In this document: positions 17,204-26,362 of the stretch, in pieces
Layout of the letters: every line of letters starts with the position of its first letter
Numbering within the stretch: the stretch's first letter is position 1
Source: Palsa-1248 sp963737835
GTDB taxonomy: Bacteria > Gemmatimonadota > Gemmatimonadetes > Gemmatimonadales > Gemmatimonadaceae
Direction: 5' to 3'
Assembly: GCA_963737835.1 (NCBI GenBank)
Contig: CAVTUH010000003.1
Span: 427,577 to 491,576 of the forward strand
DNA length: 64,000 nt
Translations under genes and position numbers: made by a program
The notes under the pieces: model-generated
Databases searched by the model: none
What the model saw: only the letters and a program-made list of their open reading frames with translations
Told to the model about the DNA's origin: nothing

Positions 17204-18883
17204 GTGGTGACCATCGAGACCGCTCCGGCGCCGCCCACAACCGCGGTGCCCGTCGAGCGTTTATTCCCCACGCTGACCCCAGCGCAGATCGCGCGGATCG
17301 CAGCGCACGGCCGTGTCCGGCCGAGTGCGGCTGGGGAAGTGCTGGTCGAAGCCGGAGATCAAACGGTACGCTTCTTTGTCGTGACCCGGGGCAAGGCCGA
17401 GATCGTGCGCTCGGGAAACTCGACTGAAAGCGTCGCGGTCCTCGGACCTGGCACATTCACGGGCGAAACCACCTTGATTTCGGGGCGCCCGACCCTCGTC
17501 CGCGTACGTATGAGCGAGCCGGGCGAAGTGATCGAAGTAGATCGCGACCAGTTGCTGGGCCTGGTGCAGACCGACAGTGAGCTCGGTGAGCTCATCATGC
17601 GGGCCTTCATCCTTCGTCGCGTCGAGCTGATCGCACAAGGCGTTGGCGACGTCGTGCTCATCGGCTCCACTCATTCCGCCGGCACGCTGCGCGTCCAGGA
17701 GTTCCTCACGCGCAACGGCCATCCCCACGCGTACATCGATCTCGACCGTGATAGCGGTGTGCAGCAGTTGCTGGATCAGTTTCACGTCTCCGTCGCTGAC
17801 GTGCCTGTGGTGATTTGCCGCGGCACTCTGGTGCTTCGGAGTCCGACGAATCAGCAGATCGCGGACTGCCTCGGCTTCAACGAGGCGATCGAGCAAACCC
17901 ACGTGCGCGACGTGGTCATCGTCGGCGCCGGTCCTGCTGGTCTCGCGGCGGCCGTGTACGGCGCCTCGGAGGGGTTGGATGTGCTCGTGCTGGAGTCGAA
18001 CGCACCCGGGGGACAGGCCGGCTCGAGCTCCCGCATCGAGAACTACCTCGGCTTCCCCACAGGCATATCAGGACAGGAGCTCGCGGGCCGCGCCTATACT
18101 CAGGCGCAGAAGTTTGGTGCGCAGATCCTCATCACGAAGAGTGCCACCCGGCTCGCCTGCGAGAAACGGCCATATGCGATCGAGATCGACACCGGCGGGC
18201 GTGTAACGGCGCGCACGGTCATCATCGCCGCGGGCGCCCAATACCGACGACTCCCTCTCGCAAACTTGTCTCAGTTCGAGGGTGCGGGTGTGTACTACGG
18301 CGCGACGTTCGTCGAAGCGCAGGTGTGCCAGGGAGAGGAAGTGATGGTGGTGGGTGGCGGGAATTCGGCCGGTCAGGCGGCGGTGTTTCTCTCGCAGACA
18401 GCCAAACGAGTCCATATCCTGGTGCGATCAGGTGGGCTCGCAGAGAGCATGTCACGCTACTTGATTCGCCGAATCGAGGAGAGCCCATTGATCGTGCTGC
18501 GGACGCATGCGGAGATCGTGGCACTCGAGGGAACTGACCATCTGGAGCGTGTGCGATGGCGGGACACCGCAACGGGAGCCACTGAGACCGAATCCATCAG
18601 ACACGTCTTCGTCATGACCGGAGCCGCGCCCAACACGGGGTGGCTCCAAGGGTGCGTGGCGCTCGACTCGAGTGGATTCGTCAAGACAGGGCCGGACCTA
18701 TTGCCGGAAGATCTAGCAACAGCGCACTGGTCCCTCGGCCGGACACCGCACTTGCTCGAAACGAGCTTGCCTGGCGTCTTTGCGGTCGGCGATGTGCGCG
18801 GAGGGAATGTGAAACGCGTGGCATCGGCGGTCGGAGAAGGATCGATTGCCGTCAGTTTCGTTCACCAGGCATTGCGCGAGTAG
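17204..18883 (+). CDS. Cyclic-nucleotide-binding / thioredoxin-like / thioredoxin-reductase-like fusion
   Basis: FAD- and NAD(P)-binding oxidoreductase with two regulatory domains in front, 559 residues from the GTG at 17204 (GGAGAG just upstream; a GTG at 17141 in frame would add 21 residues). Residues about 20-130 form a cNMP-binding (CRP-like) fold. Residues about 148-223 resemble a thioredoxin or glutaredoxin fold, with STHSAGT where an active CxxC would sit. Residues about 236-555 are thioredoxin-reductase-like, with FAD motif GAGPAG, NADP motif GGGNSAGQ and C-terminal AVGDVRGG. The redox CxxC of real thioredoxin reductases is absent: the aligned stretch reads GVYYGATFVEAQ. Electron transfer to thioredoxin by the usual route is therefore unlikely; the role is unknown, possibly flavin-based redox sensing under nucleotide control. 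Confidence 0.85.
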   Translation: MVTIETAPAPPTTAVPVERLFPTLTPAQIARIAAHGRVRPSAAGEVLVEAGDQTVRFFVVTRGKAEIVRSGNSTESVAVLGPGTFTGETTLISGRPTLVRVRMSEPGEVIEVDRDQLLGLVQTDSELGELIMRAFILRRVELIAQGVGDVVLIGSTHSAGTLRVQEFLTRNGHPHAYIDLDRDSGVQQLLDQFHVSVADVPVVICRGTLVLRSPTNQQIADCLGFNEAIEQTHVRDVVIVGAGPAGLAAAVYGASEGLDVLVLESNAPGGQAGSSSRIENYLGFPTGISGQELAGRAYTQAQKFGAQILITKSATRLACEKRPYAIEIDTGGRVTARTVIIAAGAQYRRLPLANLSQFEGAGVYYGATFVEAQVCQGEEVMVVGGGNSAGQAAVFLSQTAKRVHILVRSGGLAESMSRYLIRRIEESPLIVLRTHAEIVALEGTDHLERVRWRDTATGATETESIRHVFVMTGAAPNTGWLQGCVALDSSGFVKTGPDLLPEDLATAHWSLGRTPHLLETSLPGVFAVGDVRGGNVKRVASAVGEGSIAVSFVHQALRE

Positions 18884-18896
18884 GCCAGCCGGATGA

Positions 18897-18930
18897 CGCC
18901 GCGTTGCTGCTGATCGCCAGCAACGCGGCG
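18897..18930. terminator. Perfect 13-bp hairpin between convergent genes
   Basis: The arm CGCCGCGTTGCTG pairs perfectly with CAGCAACGCGGCG across an 8-base loop. It starts 14 bases after the stop of the oxidoreductase gene and lies before the stop of the convergent small gene at 18943. There is no long T-run on either side, so it may act as a bidirectional or rho-assisted terminator. Confidence 0.7.
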
Positions 18931-18942
18931 CAATCTTGCGAA

Positions 18943-19305
18943 TCACTCCTCGGCTTGCGGCGCGGTCGGGTTCGTGCCGCTGGACTGCTCCCAGTTCACG
19001 AACAGGAATCCGCCCGGTGCGTCGAACTTCGCCTCGCCCGCCGCAGGCGTAATCTGGAGTTGTAATTCGTCGATCGCGTTCTTGGAGCAATCCCAGCACT
19101 CGAGCGCGAAATCGCCGTCGCGCCGAGTGCGCGACAAGAGCATGAAGAACCCCTCGCCCGTCTGCGCGTAGCGACGGAGATAGAGCCCGATGCCGAGCAC
19201 CAACGCGACGCACGGCAGGACAATGACGACGTCGACCGGGCTGAGGGGCAGCAGCCGGGACGATGGCACCGGTGCGACGACCCCAGCGACGACCGGCACG
19301 ATCAC
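18943..19305 (-). CDS. Small one-helix protein, N-terminus like a truncated solute:sodium symporter
   Basis: 120 residues from a GTG at 19305, six bases after the stop of the BNR-repeat gene, so probably co-transcribed. Residues about 20-57 (VDVVIVLPCVALVLGIGLYLRR, then GEGFF) read like the first helix of SSS-family Na+/solute symporters. The rest is soluble and unlike that family: two Cys in CWDCS, then ITPAAGEAKFDAPGGF. It could be a decayed symporter start joined to other sequence, or an unrelated single-pass protein. I do not recognise the C-terminal part. Confidence 0.4.
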   Translation of the reverse strand: MIVPVVAGVVAPVPSSRLLPLSPVDVVIVLPCVALVLGIGLYLRRYAQTGEGFFMLLSRTRRDGDFALECWDCSKNAIDELQLQITPAAGEAKFDAPGGFLFVNWEQSSGTNPTAPQAEE

Positions 19306-19311
19306 GCGCGG

Positions 19312-22300
19312 TTACTCCAAGGGCGCGTGATGTGACCGGTCGATGATGTTTGGAACGTTTTGTTGCCTGAGCGTAGCATTCACCGCGACCAAGTCCTTGG
19401 CCACCAGCTGCCGCAGCTGGTCGCGAATGCTTCCTACCTGTCTCCCCACCTCCTCACGGAATGCGACCTCTTGCGTGGTCGGCGCGAAATCCGAGCTGCT
19501 CGCCAAGCTTGCGAGGTAAGTGATCTTGTCAGCGAGCGCCGATGGGTAGCGCAATTGATCCTGCCCTCGGCCCGTGGTCTTGAGCTGAAGGATCCTGCTC
19601 TCCAGATCGACCAGCTTGGCATTGAGCGAATCCGCCGCACCACGAATCGGCCCCGCGTCCTCTCCCGGGCCGAGGTCGCGCGCGAGGGCTGCCAGTTGAA
19701 CGCGCAGAGACTCCATCTCATCGACGCAGTCCACCAGTGTGGTGAGATCGCCGGCGAGCGAGGCTACGAACCGAGTTTGCGCACCGATGTCGGCTTCCGT
19801 CCCGGTCGAGTGCGGATCCTTGAGGACAGTGAGTTTTTGAGTCAGCTCTTTGTCGTCGACCTTGAGCGTCACCGTGTACGTGCCCGGGGGGGCCAACATC
19901 GCGATGCGCTGCGCGCCTGGCGACGGCCGTGAGCTATCCGCTGCGATGATGACGTCTGGGGCGTAGAGTGGACTCGTCCTCAAGCGGATCGCTCGGGTCG
20001 AGTCGTAGCGGAGGTCCCACCAGGCACGGTTCAACCCGGCCAGTTTGCCAGACTTGAACATCCTGACCGTGCGCCCACTCGAATCCTCGAGGGCGATCTG
20101 CACGCTATCCTTGGCTTCGGATTTCAGATAATAGTTGATCGATGCCCCGTACGGCGGGTTCTGACCCGCGCTCGGATCGTACGGCATCGCCGCCGGTGAC
20201 GACGTGAGTCTGAACCGATAGGCATCGCGCGGGACGAACAGATAGGCGGCGGCATCCCTGACCTGATCCGTCAGCTGCTCGATCGGGGTCAAATCATCCA
20301 GGATCCAAAAACCGCGACCATACGTTGCGACCGCGAGGTCGTGAAAGCGTTCCTGCACCGCGAGCGAATACACGGGCGCGTGCGGGAGATTCGATTGGAG
20401 CGGCTGCCAACGGGCGCCGTCGTCGAACGATACATACAGCGCATTCTCGGTCCCCAGGTACAGAAGGCCTTTGCGCACGGCATCTTCCCGGATGTTGTGC
20501 GCGTAGCTCAGCATGCTGTGCGGAATGCCGGTTGTGATCAGTGTCCAGGTCTTGCCGTAGTCCGCGGTTTTGTAGACGAACGGATCACGATTGTTGACCT
20601 GGTGAAAATCCACGGTGATGTAGGCCTTGCCCGCGTCATATCGAGACGCCTCGATGTTATCGACCGTACCCCAAGGCGGCAGGTTCGGAATGTTGGCGGT
20701 GACATTGGTCCAGGTCTTTCCCGCGTCCCGCGTGATCTGCACCAAGCCGTCGTTCGTCCCAGCCCAGATCAGACCTGGCTCTTTGGGTGACTCTGTAATG
20801 GCATACACGACATCGGCGTATTCCACGCCGACGTTGTCGGCGTGAGACCGCCGGAGATTTGCTGCCGCGACTTGTCGTTGCGGGTCAGATCGGGACTGAT
20901 GATCTGCCAGCTATTCCCGCCATCCGTTGTCGTGTGCACGAACTGGCTGCCCACGTAGACCCTGTTGTGGTCATGTGGTGAAATCGTGACGGGGAAATTC
21001 CAGTTGAAGCGATACTTCACGTCGGCAGCAGGCGAGCCAATCGTCACCTCCGGCCAGACGTCGACCTGGCGCGCCTGGTGATTGCGCTCATCGAACCGCG
21101 CCATCGCGCCGCCAACGCTTCCGAAGCCCGTACCGCTCGACCAGATGATGTTGTTGTCCACCGGATCCGGCGTCGCGAAGCCCGCCTCACTGCCCGCCAC
21201 CGGATGCCAGGCACCGCGGGGGATCCTGCCACTCGGTTGGGTCTCGTCCAGCTCGTTCGGCTCGAGTCCGTTGCTCGGACCTCGATATGACGGCCCGTCT
21301 TGCCTGTTGCCGTAGACGAAATACGGAATCTGATTGTCGACCGTCACGTGGTACATCTGAGCGATGGGCAGCTGCACCAATTGCCACGTGACTCCTCCGT
21401 TGATGGAGATGCTAATCCCATCGTCGTTGACGACGATCATGCGATCGCTGTTGGTGGGGTCGATCCACATGTCGTGATTGTCGCCGCCCGGGCCAGTCAC
21501 GAAGTCCGTAATGGTGCGCCCGCCGTCGAGGGACCGCGAGAACGCAGCGGACATGAAATAGAGCACGTTCTCGTTGTCCGGCGCGATCGCAAACCGGTTG
21601 TAATAATGCGTGCGCCCGCGGAGCTGCCGGTCGTAACTCACCACGTGCCAACTGTCACCGCCGTCGCTCGAGCTCCACAGCTGCCCTCGCTGCGTGGGTT
21701 TGCCGTTCACAGGCAGGCCGTCCCCAGTCTCGATCAGCGCATAGACGTAGTTAGAGTTCTTGCGGGCGATCGCGACAGAGACCTTGCCCACAGGTGCGTC
21801 GGGCAATCCGTGGCCCTCGAGACGCTTCCACGTCGCGCCGCCGTCTGTGGATTTGAAGAGACCACTGCCCGGGCCTCCGCTGGTGCGCCCCCACGTGTGT
21901 ATCTCGATCTGCCACATGCCGGCGAACAAGGTGCGAGGGTTGTTCGGATCCATCGCGATGTCCGAGCATCCGGTATTCTCATCGACGAACAGCACCCTGT
22001 TCCAGCTTTTTCCGCCGTCAGTGGTCCGGAAAACGCCCCGCTCTGGCTGTGGGCCGTAGGCGTGACCGAGTGCGCAGGCGAGGACGTTGTCAGGGTTTGC
22101 AGGATCGATGACGATGCGTCCGATTCGGCCGGTCCGGTCCAACCCCATCAGCGACCACGTCTTGCCGGCATCGACGGACTTATAGATGCCGGTGCCCACC
22201 GAGATGTTGCTGCGGATGAACGCTTCGCCTGTCCCGGACCACACGACGTTCGGATCGCTCGGCGCAACGGCCAGAGCGCCAATCGAGGAGACAGTCTGCG

Positions 22301-22559
22301 AGTCGAAGATCGGGTCCCAATGGGCACCACCGTCACTCGTTTTGAAGATCCCGCCAGACGCCGCACCCGCATAGTAAACCCATGGGTTACCCGGTACCCC
22401 GACGATCGCATTGAGCCGATTGCCGGGCGGACCGATGAATCGAAACTTGAGGTGAGCGGAGATGTCGGTCGCGGCCTGAGCCTCCTGGGCATCGACCCGA
22501 CACACGAGCGCCGTGCTGATCGTCGCGGCGACGATCAGAAGAGTGCTGGCCTTACGCAT
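19312..22559 (-). pseudogene. Secreted BNR/Asp-box (VPS10-like) beta-propeller protein, one-base frameshift
   Basis: Large exported repeat protein, about 1080 residues when corrected. The ATG at 22559 has GAGAGG 6-7 bases upstream and a signal peptide (MRKASTLLIVAATISTALVC). About ten Asp-box motifs of the S-x-D-x-G-x-x-W type can be read (SDGGAHW, VDAGKTW, TDGGKSW, TDGGATW, SDGGDSW, TDGGNSW, RDAGKTW, ADYGKTW), giving sortilin/sialidase-like propellers. The C-terminal third has an Ig-like segment (GTYTVTLKVDD) and a helical region. The reading frame breaks near 20834: frame 1 reads GGLTPTTSAW while the family-like continuation VEYADVVYAI is in another frame. Restoring one G gives GGLTPDNVGVEYADVVYAI. 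This family is often abundant in Gemmatimonadota; peptidase or glycosidase activity is unproven. Confidence 0.88.
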
Positions 22560-22848
22560 GGTGAACCTCTCGCCTAGACGAGGGAGCGCGTCTGGACTTA
22601 GGTATGAGGACCCGGTCGCCTGTTTCTCGCATTGTTCCGTCGCCCTAGATAACGCCATTGCCCCGGGAGGTGCCAGTCCGTCAGCACCCTTGCTTCGCAT
22701 TGAAGCTCACTCTCCGGCCAGACCGATGACCACGGCGGCAATTCAATCGGGCGGCGCCATGCGGGGATGCCGCAGACCGACGCGAGGATTCATCGATCTC
22801 CCTCTGATCTCGTTGGGACGATTTCCGTCTGACGACATCCAGGCCCTA

Positions 22849-23361
22849 TTAACCAGGCGCTTCCGGCTCGAGTCGCCGCCGGATCGCCTTAAGCATCGGC
22901 ACATCCTGCCGGTCCTGTGGCCGGTCGGCCGCGACTTTCGAACGAATGATGTCGTCGAGGGCAGCGACCAGAACGGGTGTATCGAACGCCTCGAATCGAA
23001 CGGCGTTCCGCATTAGATCGCCGTACCCCTCGGTGCCAGAGGGCCGAAAAGCCACGTCCATGCGTCCAGCGCGGGTGACGAGGTTCCAGACATTGGCGCG
23101 ACTGAGCGCGGTCGCCGAGCAGTCGAAGGCAAGCCCCTCGGGCACGCTCTCCGTGTAGACCTTGGCTCCAAGTTCCCGAAGGGCCGCCGCGAGTCTCGAG
23201 AGATTATCGCCGTCGCGATCCGGCGTGATGTCGATGTCGGCAGTGACGCGAGGAAAACCGTACAGACGCGCCGCGAGCGCGCCGATCAGGACGTACCGCA
23301 CCTTGTGGTGCGCGAGTGCCCGGATGACGCGCTCTGGGTCAAGGGGCTCGATGTCAGGCAC
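22849..23361 (-). CDS. Nucleotidyltransferase-like protein (toxin candidate)
   Basis: 170-residue protein with a minimal nucleotidyltransferase core: KVRYVLIGALAARLYG, then the metal-binding DIDI in TADIDITPD. This is the layout of AbiEii/MenT-like and DUF6036-type proteins that act as toxins in two-gene modules. The start overlaps the last 8 bases of the upstream HTH gene, so the two are translationally coupled. Pairing with an XRE regulator behind a palindromic operator supports a toxin-antitoxin or defence role. The target is not visible; such enzymes add nucleotides to tRNA or proteins. Confidence 0.75.
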   Translation of the reverse strand: MPDIEPLDPERVIRALAHHKVRYVLIGALAARLYGFPRVTADIDITPDRDGDNLSRLAAALRELGAKVYTESVPEGLAFDCSATALSRANVWNLVTRAGRMDVAFRPSGTEGYGDLMRNAVRFEAFDTPVLVAALDDIIRSKVAADRPQDRQDVPMLKAIRRRLEPEAPG

Positions 23362-23680
23362 GCCGAGCGGCCGCTACGAAGCGATTGAGTGCCGCCACTT
23401 CTCGAAGCCGGTCCTCAGGGGACAGTCGGAGAATGCGAGCGACATCGCGCATCATGTGGCTATCAGCGCGTGGCCGTGGAATCACCTCCGCGCGTAGCTC
23501 GCATCCGGCGGCGCGAAGCAGGTGCTGAAGCGTATCCCAACGCGGGCTCGTCTCGCCGCTCTCGATCCGCGCGATCACTGACTGCGTCGTCGCCGCACGA
23601 CGTGCGAGCAGCCGTTGACTGAGACCGGCGCGCTTGCGAGCCGCCCGCAGGAGACGAGCGGCCGACGATCGGGCAGCCAT
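23354..23680 (-). CDS. XRE-family helix-turn-helix regulator (antitoxin candidate)
   Basis: 108-residue protein. Residues about 5-60 form a Cro/C1-type HTH (AARKRAGLSQRLLARRAATT, then SVIARIESGETSPRWDTLQHLL). The C-terminal half is helical and may bind the partner. The ATG at 23680 lies six bases from a perfect inverted repeat, suggesting autorepression. It precedes and overlaps the nucleotidyltransferase gene. Confidence 0.82.
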   Translation of the reverse strand: MAARSSAARLLRAARKRAGLSQRLLARRAATTQSVIARIESGETSPRWDTLQHLLRAAGCELRAEVIPRPRADSHMMRDVARILRLSPEDRLREVAALNRFVAAARRA

Positions 23681-23686
23681 GACAAA

Positions 23687-23706
23687 TGATAGCCTTTTAG
23701 CTATCA
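23687..23706. promoter_or_regulatory. Palindromic operator of the HTH/nucleotidyltransferase pair
   Basis: TGATAGC, six bases (CTTTTA), GCTATCA: a perfect 7-bp inverted repeat, markedly AT-rich for this genome. It is centred 16 bases upstream of the HTH start codon. Such symmetry is typical of XRE dimer sites; binding would block transcription start or leader translation. Confidence 0.75.
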
Positions 23707-23821
23707 GAGCACAAGTGACTAAGGGCGGCGCTGCTTCTGGGAACGGCAAAGCGGTCGAGCAGTCAGCTTTGATCGGGTTGGCATTGTGGAACCCCCTCAC
23801 CGTTAGTGGGATTCGGCATCC

Positions 23822-24421
23822 ATGCGCATACTCATCGTTGGTGCGAGCGGCACCATTGGTCGGGCGATTGTTGCCGCTCTAAAGGGTCGGCACGAGCTCG
23901 TCCTCGCCAGTCTCCGTGAAGCGCCCGAGCTGGTAGACATCAGTGACTCCGCATTGATCCGCGCCCTCTACGTTCGGGTCGGACGCGTTGACGCGGTGGT
24001 GAGCGCGGCAGGACAGGCGGCGTTCAAGCCGCTTGCTGAGCTCACCGATGCCGATTTCGCCCTCAGCCTAAACAACAAGCTGATGGGACAGGTGAACCTT
24101 GTAAGGCTTGGCCAGTCCTCGGTCGCTGACGGCGGCTCGTTTACCCTCACCGCCGGCTCGTTGGCTCGGGAACCGGCCCGAAAGGCGGCGGCTGTTAGTC
24201 TGGTCAACGCGGCGCTCGAGGGCTTCGCGCGCTCGGCCGCGCTCGAGTTGCCACGCGGGCAACGTATCAACGTGGTCAGTCCGCCCTGGGTGTCCGAGAC
24301 GCTGCGCGCGTTGGGACAGGATCCGGGCATCGGCTTACCTGCTGCCGATGTGGCGCGGGCCTACGTGGCGAGTGTGGAAGGGAAGCAAACTGGAGCCGTG
24401 TTTGATCCGCGCGCGCTGTAA
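23822..24421 (+). CDS. Short-chain dehydrogenase, atypical active site
   Basis: 199-residue Rossmann-fold protein. The dinucleotide motif GASGTIG is at residues 8-14, followed by the NAG-like SAAGQAAF near residue 60. The usual catalytic Tyr-x-x-x-Lys is missing: after the Ser-containing strand (TLTAGSLA) the helix reads ARKAAAVSLVNAALEGF. This matches a subgroup of short SDRs that lack the tyrosine, so either chemistry differs or the protein binds cofactor without reducing. It is divergent from the HTH gene and upstream of the YceI-like gene. Confidence 0.82.
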   Translation: MRILIVGASGTIGRAIVAALKGRHELVLASLREAPELVDISDSALIRALYVRVGRVDAVVSAAGQAAFKPLAELTDADFALSLNNKLMGQVNLVRLGQSSVADGGSFTLTAGSLAREPARKAAAVSLVNAALEGFARSAALELPRGQRINVVSPPWVSETLRALGQDPGIGLPAADVARAYVASVEGKQTGAVFDPRAL

Positions 24422-24459
24422 CCGCCACCCGCCCCTTCGATCAAAGGAGGGGTAACTCT

Positions 24460-25029
24460 ATCCCGTCGTACTACAAGGATGGCGACTCGTATCCCGTCGA
24501 CCCAGCCCGCAGTGAGGCGCGATTCCACTTGCACGCGATGGGAGTACCAGTACTCCGCGGCACACTCCCACTGCAGGGGGGAACGCTCGTGATCGACACC
24601 AACGAGGGGATCCGCACGGCCAATTTTCGGTTGGATGCGTTGGGTGTTTCTTTCGAGGCGCCGTTGGACGAGCGCGAGACGACAGGACTGTTCGGCACGG
24701 CGTCGCATCCCCTCATTGAGTTCGAGACGCAGTGGGCGCGAGGGGGTGGCGCGGGGCGCCAACAACTCGACGGAGTGCTCCGGCTGCACGGCCAGGAGCA
24801 CGTTTTCGTTCTTGGCGCCGACCGTGGCACGTGGGAACAGGTCGCGACCGACGCCCAATGGTATCGAGGGCTCGTCCGAGGCGAATTGGACCGCAAAGCC
24901 TGGGGGTTGCACACCCACACCCTGGCCGATGGTGCGCTCCTGCTGCTTGGCCATGAAGTCCATTTTGAGGTTCGCCTCTGCGCAGGGCCGCGGCGACCGT
25001 CGCCGGGGATCCCCCCAAGTCAGCCCTGA
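24460..25029 (+). CDS. YceI-like lipocalin-fold protein with possible ATC start
   Basis: About 189 residues. The pattern DPARSEARFHLHAMGVPVL, then RTANFRLDALGVSFE and ASHPLIEFET, and the C-terminal LHGQEHVF fits the YceI family of beta-barrel isoprenoid-binding proteins. No signal peptide is visible, so it may be cytoplasmic. The homologous region begins upstream of the first usable start codons in frame (TTG 24529, ATG 24538), which would cut off the first strand. AAAGGAGGGG at 24443-24452 sits 7 bases before an ATC at 24460 in the right frame, so I placed the start there. ATC is a very rare start; a base error in an ATG is equally possible. It follows the SDR gene by 38 bases. Confidence 0.6.
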   Translation: MPSYYKDGDSYPVDPARSEARFHLHAMGVPVLRGTLPLQGGTLVIDTNEGIRTANFRLDALGVSFEAPLDERETTGLFGTASHPLIEFETQWARGGGAGRQQLDGVLRLHGQEHVFVLGADRGTWEQVATDAQWYRGLVRGELDRKAWGLHTHTLADGALLLLGHEVHFEVRLCAGPRRPSPGIPPSQP

Positions 25030-25385
25030 CAACCGACCTGCATTGTTCGCGCAGGGTGGATGGCGCTTTGACGATTGGGGGCACGCTGCGATGGCGCCAC
25101 AAGGTGATCCAATCCTTCACTTTCCCGAAGCGCCAGGTTCGGAGAGTATTGCTAGCGGCCGAGTCGGCTTTCCAGAGCAGGCCGGTGAAATCCTCCGACT
25201 CGAGAAGGCCCGAGATCGGCGACCTTGGAGTACAATCTTTGCGAGCGAGGTGTCCGAAGCGCGTCGGCAAGCCGGCTCGTGCAGCGAGCATCGCGCTCAC
25301 CCCCCAATGACCTGCGCGAGATCGACACGATGCTGACTGCGGCCGTCCCGGTAGAACGGCCCTCACCCAAACGGATGTGATCCAG
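25030..25385. other. Intergenic stretch, nothing recognised
   Basis: About 350 bases between the YceI-like gene and the dehydrogenase gene. Frames are open on both strands but show no family signature. No hairpin with T-run or tRNA-like fold was seen. Confidence 0.45.
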
Positions 25386-26273
25386 ATGCCGCCCAGTCAA
25401 ACTATTGCGGTCCTCGGCGTCGGTACGATGGGCTCGGCGTTTGCGCGGAGACTCCTCGCTGCCGGAATGCGCGTGAGGGTATGGGACGTTTCCCGCGCTG
25501 CGGCCGCACCGCTCGCGAGTGCAGGCGCCCAAGCGGCAGCGACTCCAGAGGAGGCAGTGCGCGATGCCGGCGTCGTGCTCACGATGGTCCCCACGATCGA
25601 GGCGATCGAGGAGACGATGCCACGCGTGCTGGCGGCGATGCCGCAGGCGGCGACGTGGTTGCAGATGAGCACCATTGGCGTCGACGGCACTGAGCGAGCT
25701 ATCGCGTTGGCCAAAGCGCACCGGCCTGACGTCGTGTTCGTCGACGCACCCGTGTCCGGCTCCAAGACGCCGGCCGAAGAGGGGAAGCTGCTGATCCTTG
25801 CGTCCGGCCCTGCCGCGGCGCTCGACGCGCTGGGGCCGGTCTTCTCGGTACTTGGTCAAAAGACAATGCGATGGGAGCGAGCGGGCACCGGCTCACGGAT
25901 GAAGCTCGTGCTCAATACGTGGCTCGCGGCACTCGGCGAGGGCATTGCGGAGGTAGCCGTGCTCGCGCGGTCGCTCGACGTCTCCCTCGAAGACGTCTCG
26001 GCGTGTCTAGGATCGACCGCGCTCGATGCGCCATGGGCACTCTCCAAGTTGGACAAGATCGAGCACGACGCCTTCAGTCCCGACTTTTCACTCGCCCTGG
26101 CCGCGAAGGATCTGCACCTCGCCTTGGAGGCGGCGGACCGCGCACACCAACGGCTACCGATGGCCCAAGCGATTGCGACGCAATGGGACACGGCTTTGCA
26201 CGCGGGTTTAGGCGACCGCGACGTCGTGGGCGCGTACCTGGCGCTCGCAGTCGACCAGCCTGCGCGTGCGTGA
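25386..26273 (+). CDS. NAD(P)-dependent beta-hydroxyacid dehydrogenase (3-hydroxyisobutyrate dehydrogenase family)
   Basis: 295-residue cytoplasmic dehydrogenase. The N-terminal Rossmann motif GVGTMGSAFARRL, the substrate-binding DAPVSGSKTPAEEGKL segment and the catalytic Lys in GTGSRMKLVLNTW place it in the HIBADH/GLYR1 family. The C-terminal all-helical dimerisation domain ends at AVDQPARA. The ATG at 25386 is preferred over the GTG three codons upstream. Which acid it oxidises (hydroxyisobutyrate, tartronate semialdehyde, succinic semialdehyde) cannot be told. Confidence 0.9.
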   Translation: MPPSQTIAVLGVGTMGSAFARRLLAAGMRVRVWDVSRAAAAPLASAGAQAAATPEEAVRDAGVVLTMVPTIEAIEETMPRVLAAMPQAATWLQMSTIGVDGTERAIALAKAHRPDVVFVDAPVSGSKTPAEEGKLLILASGPAAALDALGPVFSVLGQKTMRWERAGTGSRMKLVLNTWLAALGEGIAEVAVLARSLDVSLEDVSACLGSTALDAPWALSKLDKIEHDAFSPDFSLALAAKDLHLALEAADRAHQRLPMAQAIATQWDTALHAGLGDRDVVGAYLALAVDQPARA

Positions 26274-26362
26274 GCGCAGTCTTGGGCCGACAGACGGGAG
26301 CAAACCCATGAATCCCGTACGAAATCCTCGGCGGTAAACCGCCAACATCCTGGAGGTGCGTG

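Noticed and set aside
21300..22577. Open frame of 425 codons antisense to the BNR protein
   Set aside because: The sense strand has signal peptide and Asp boxes; antisense has none.
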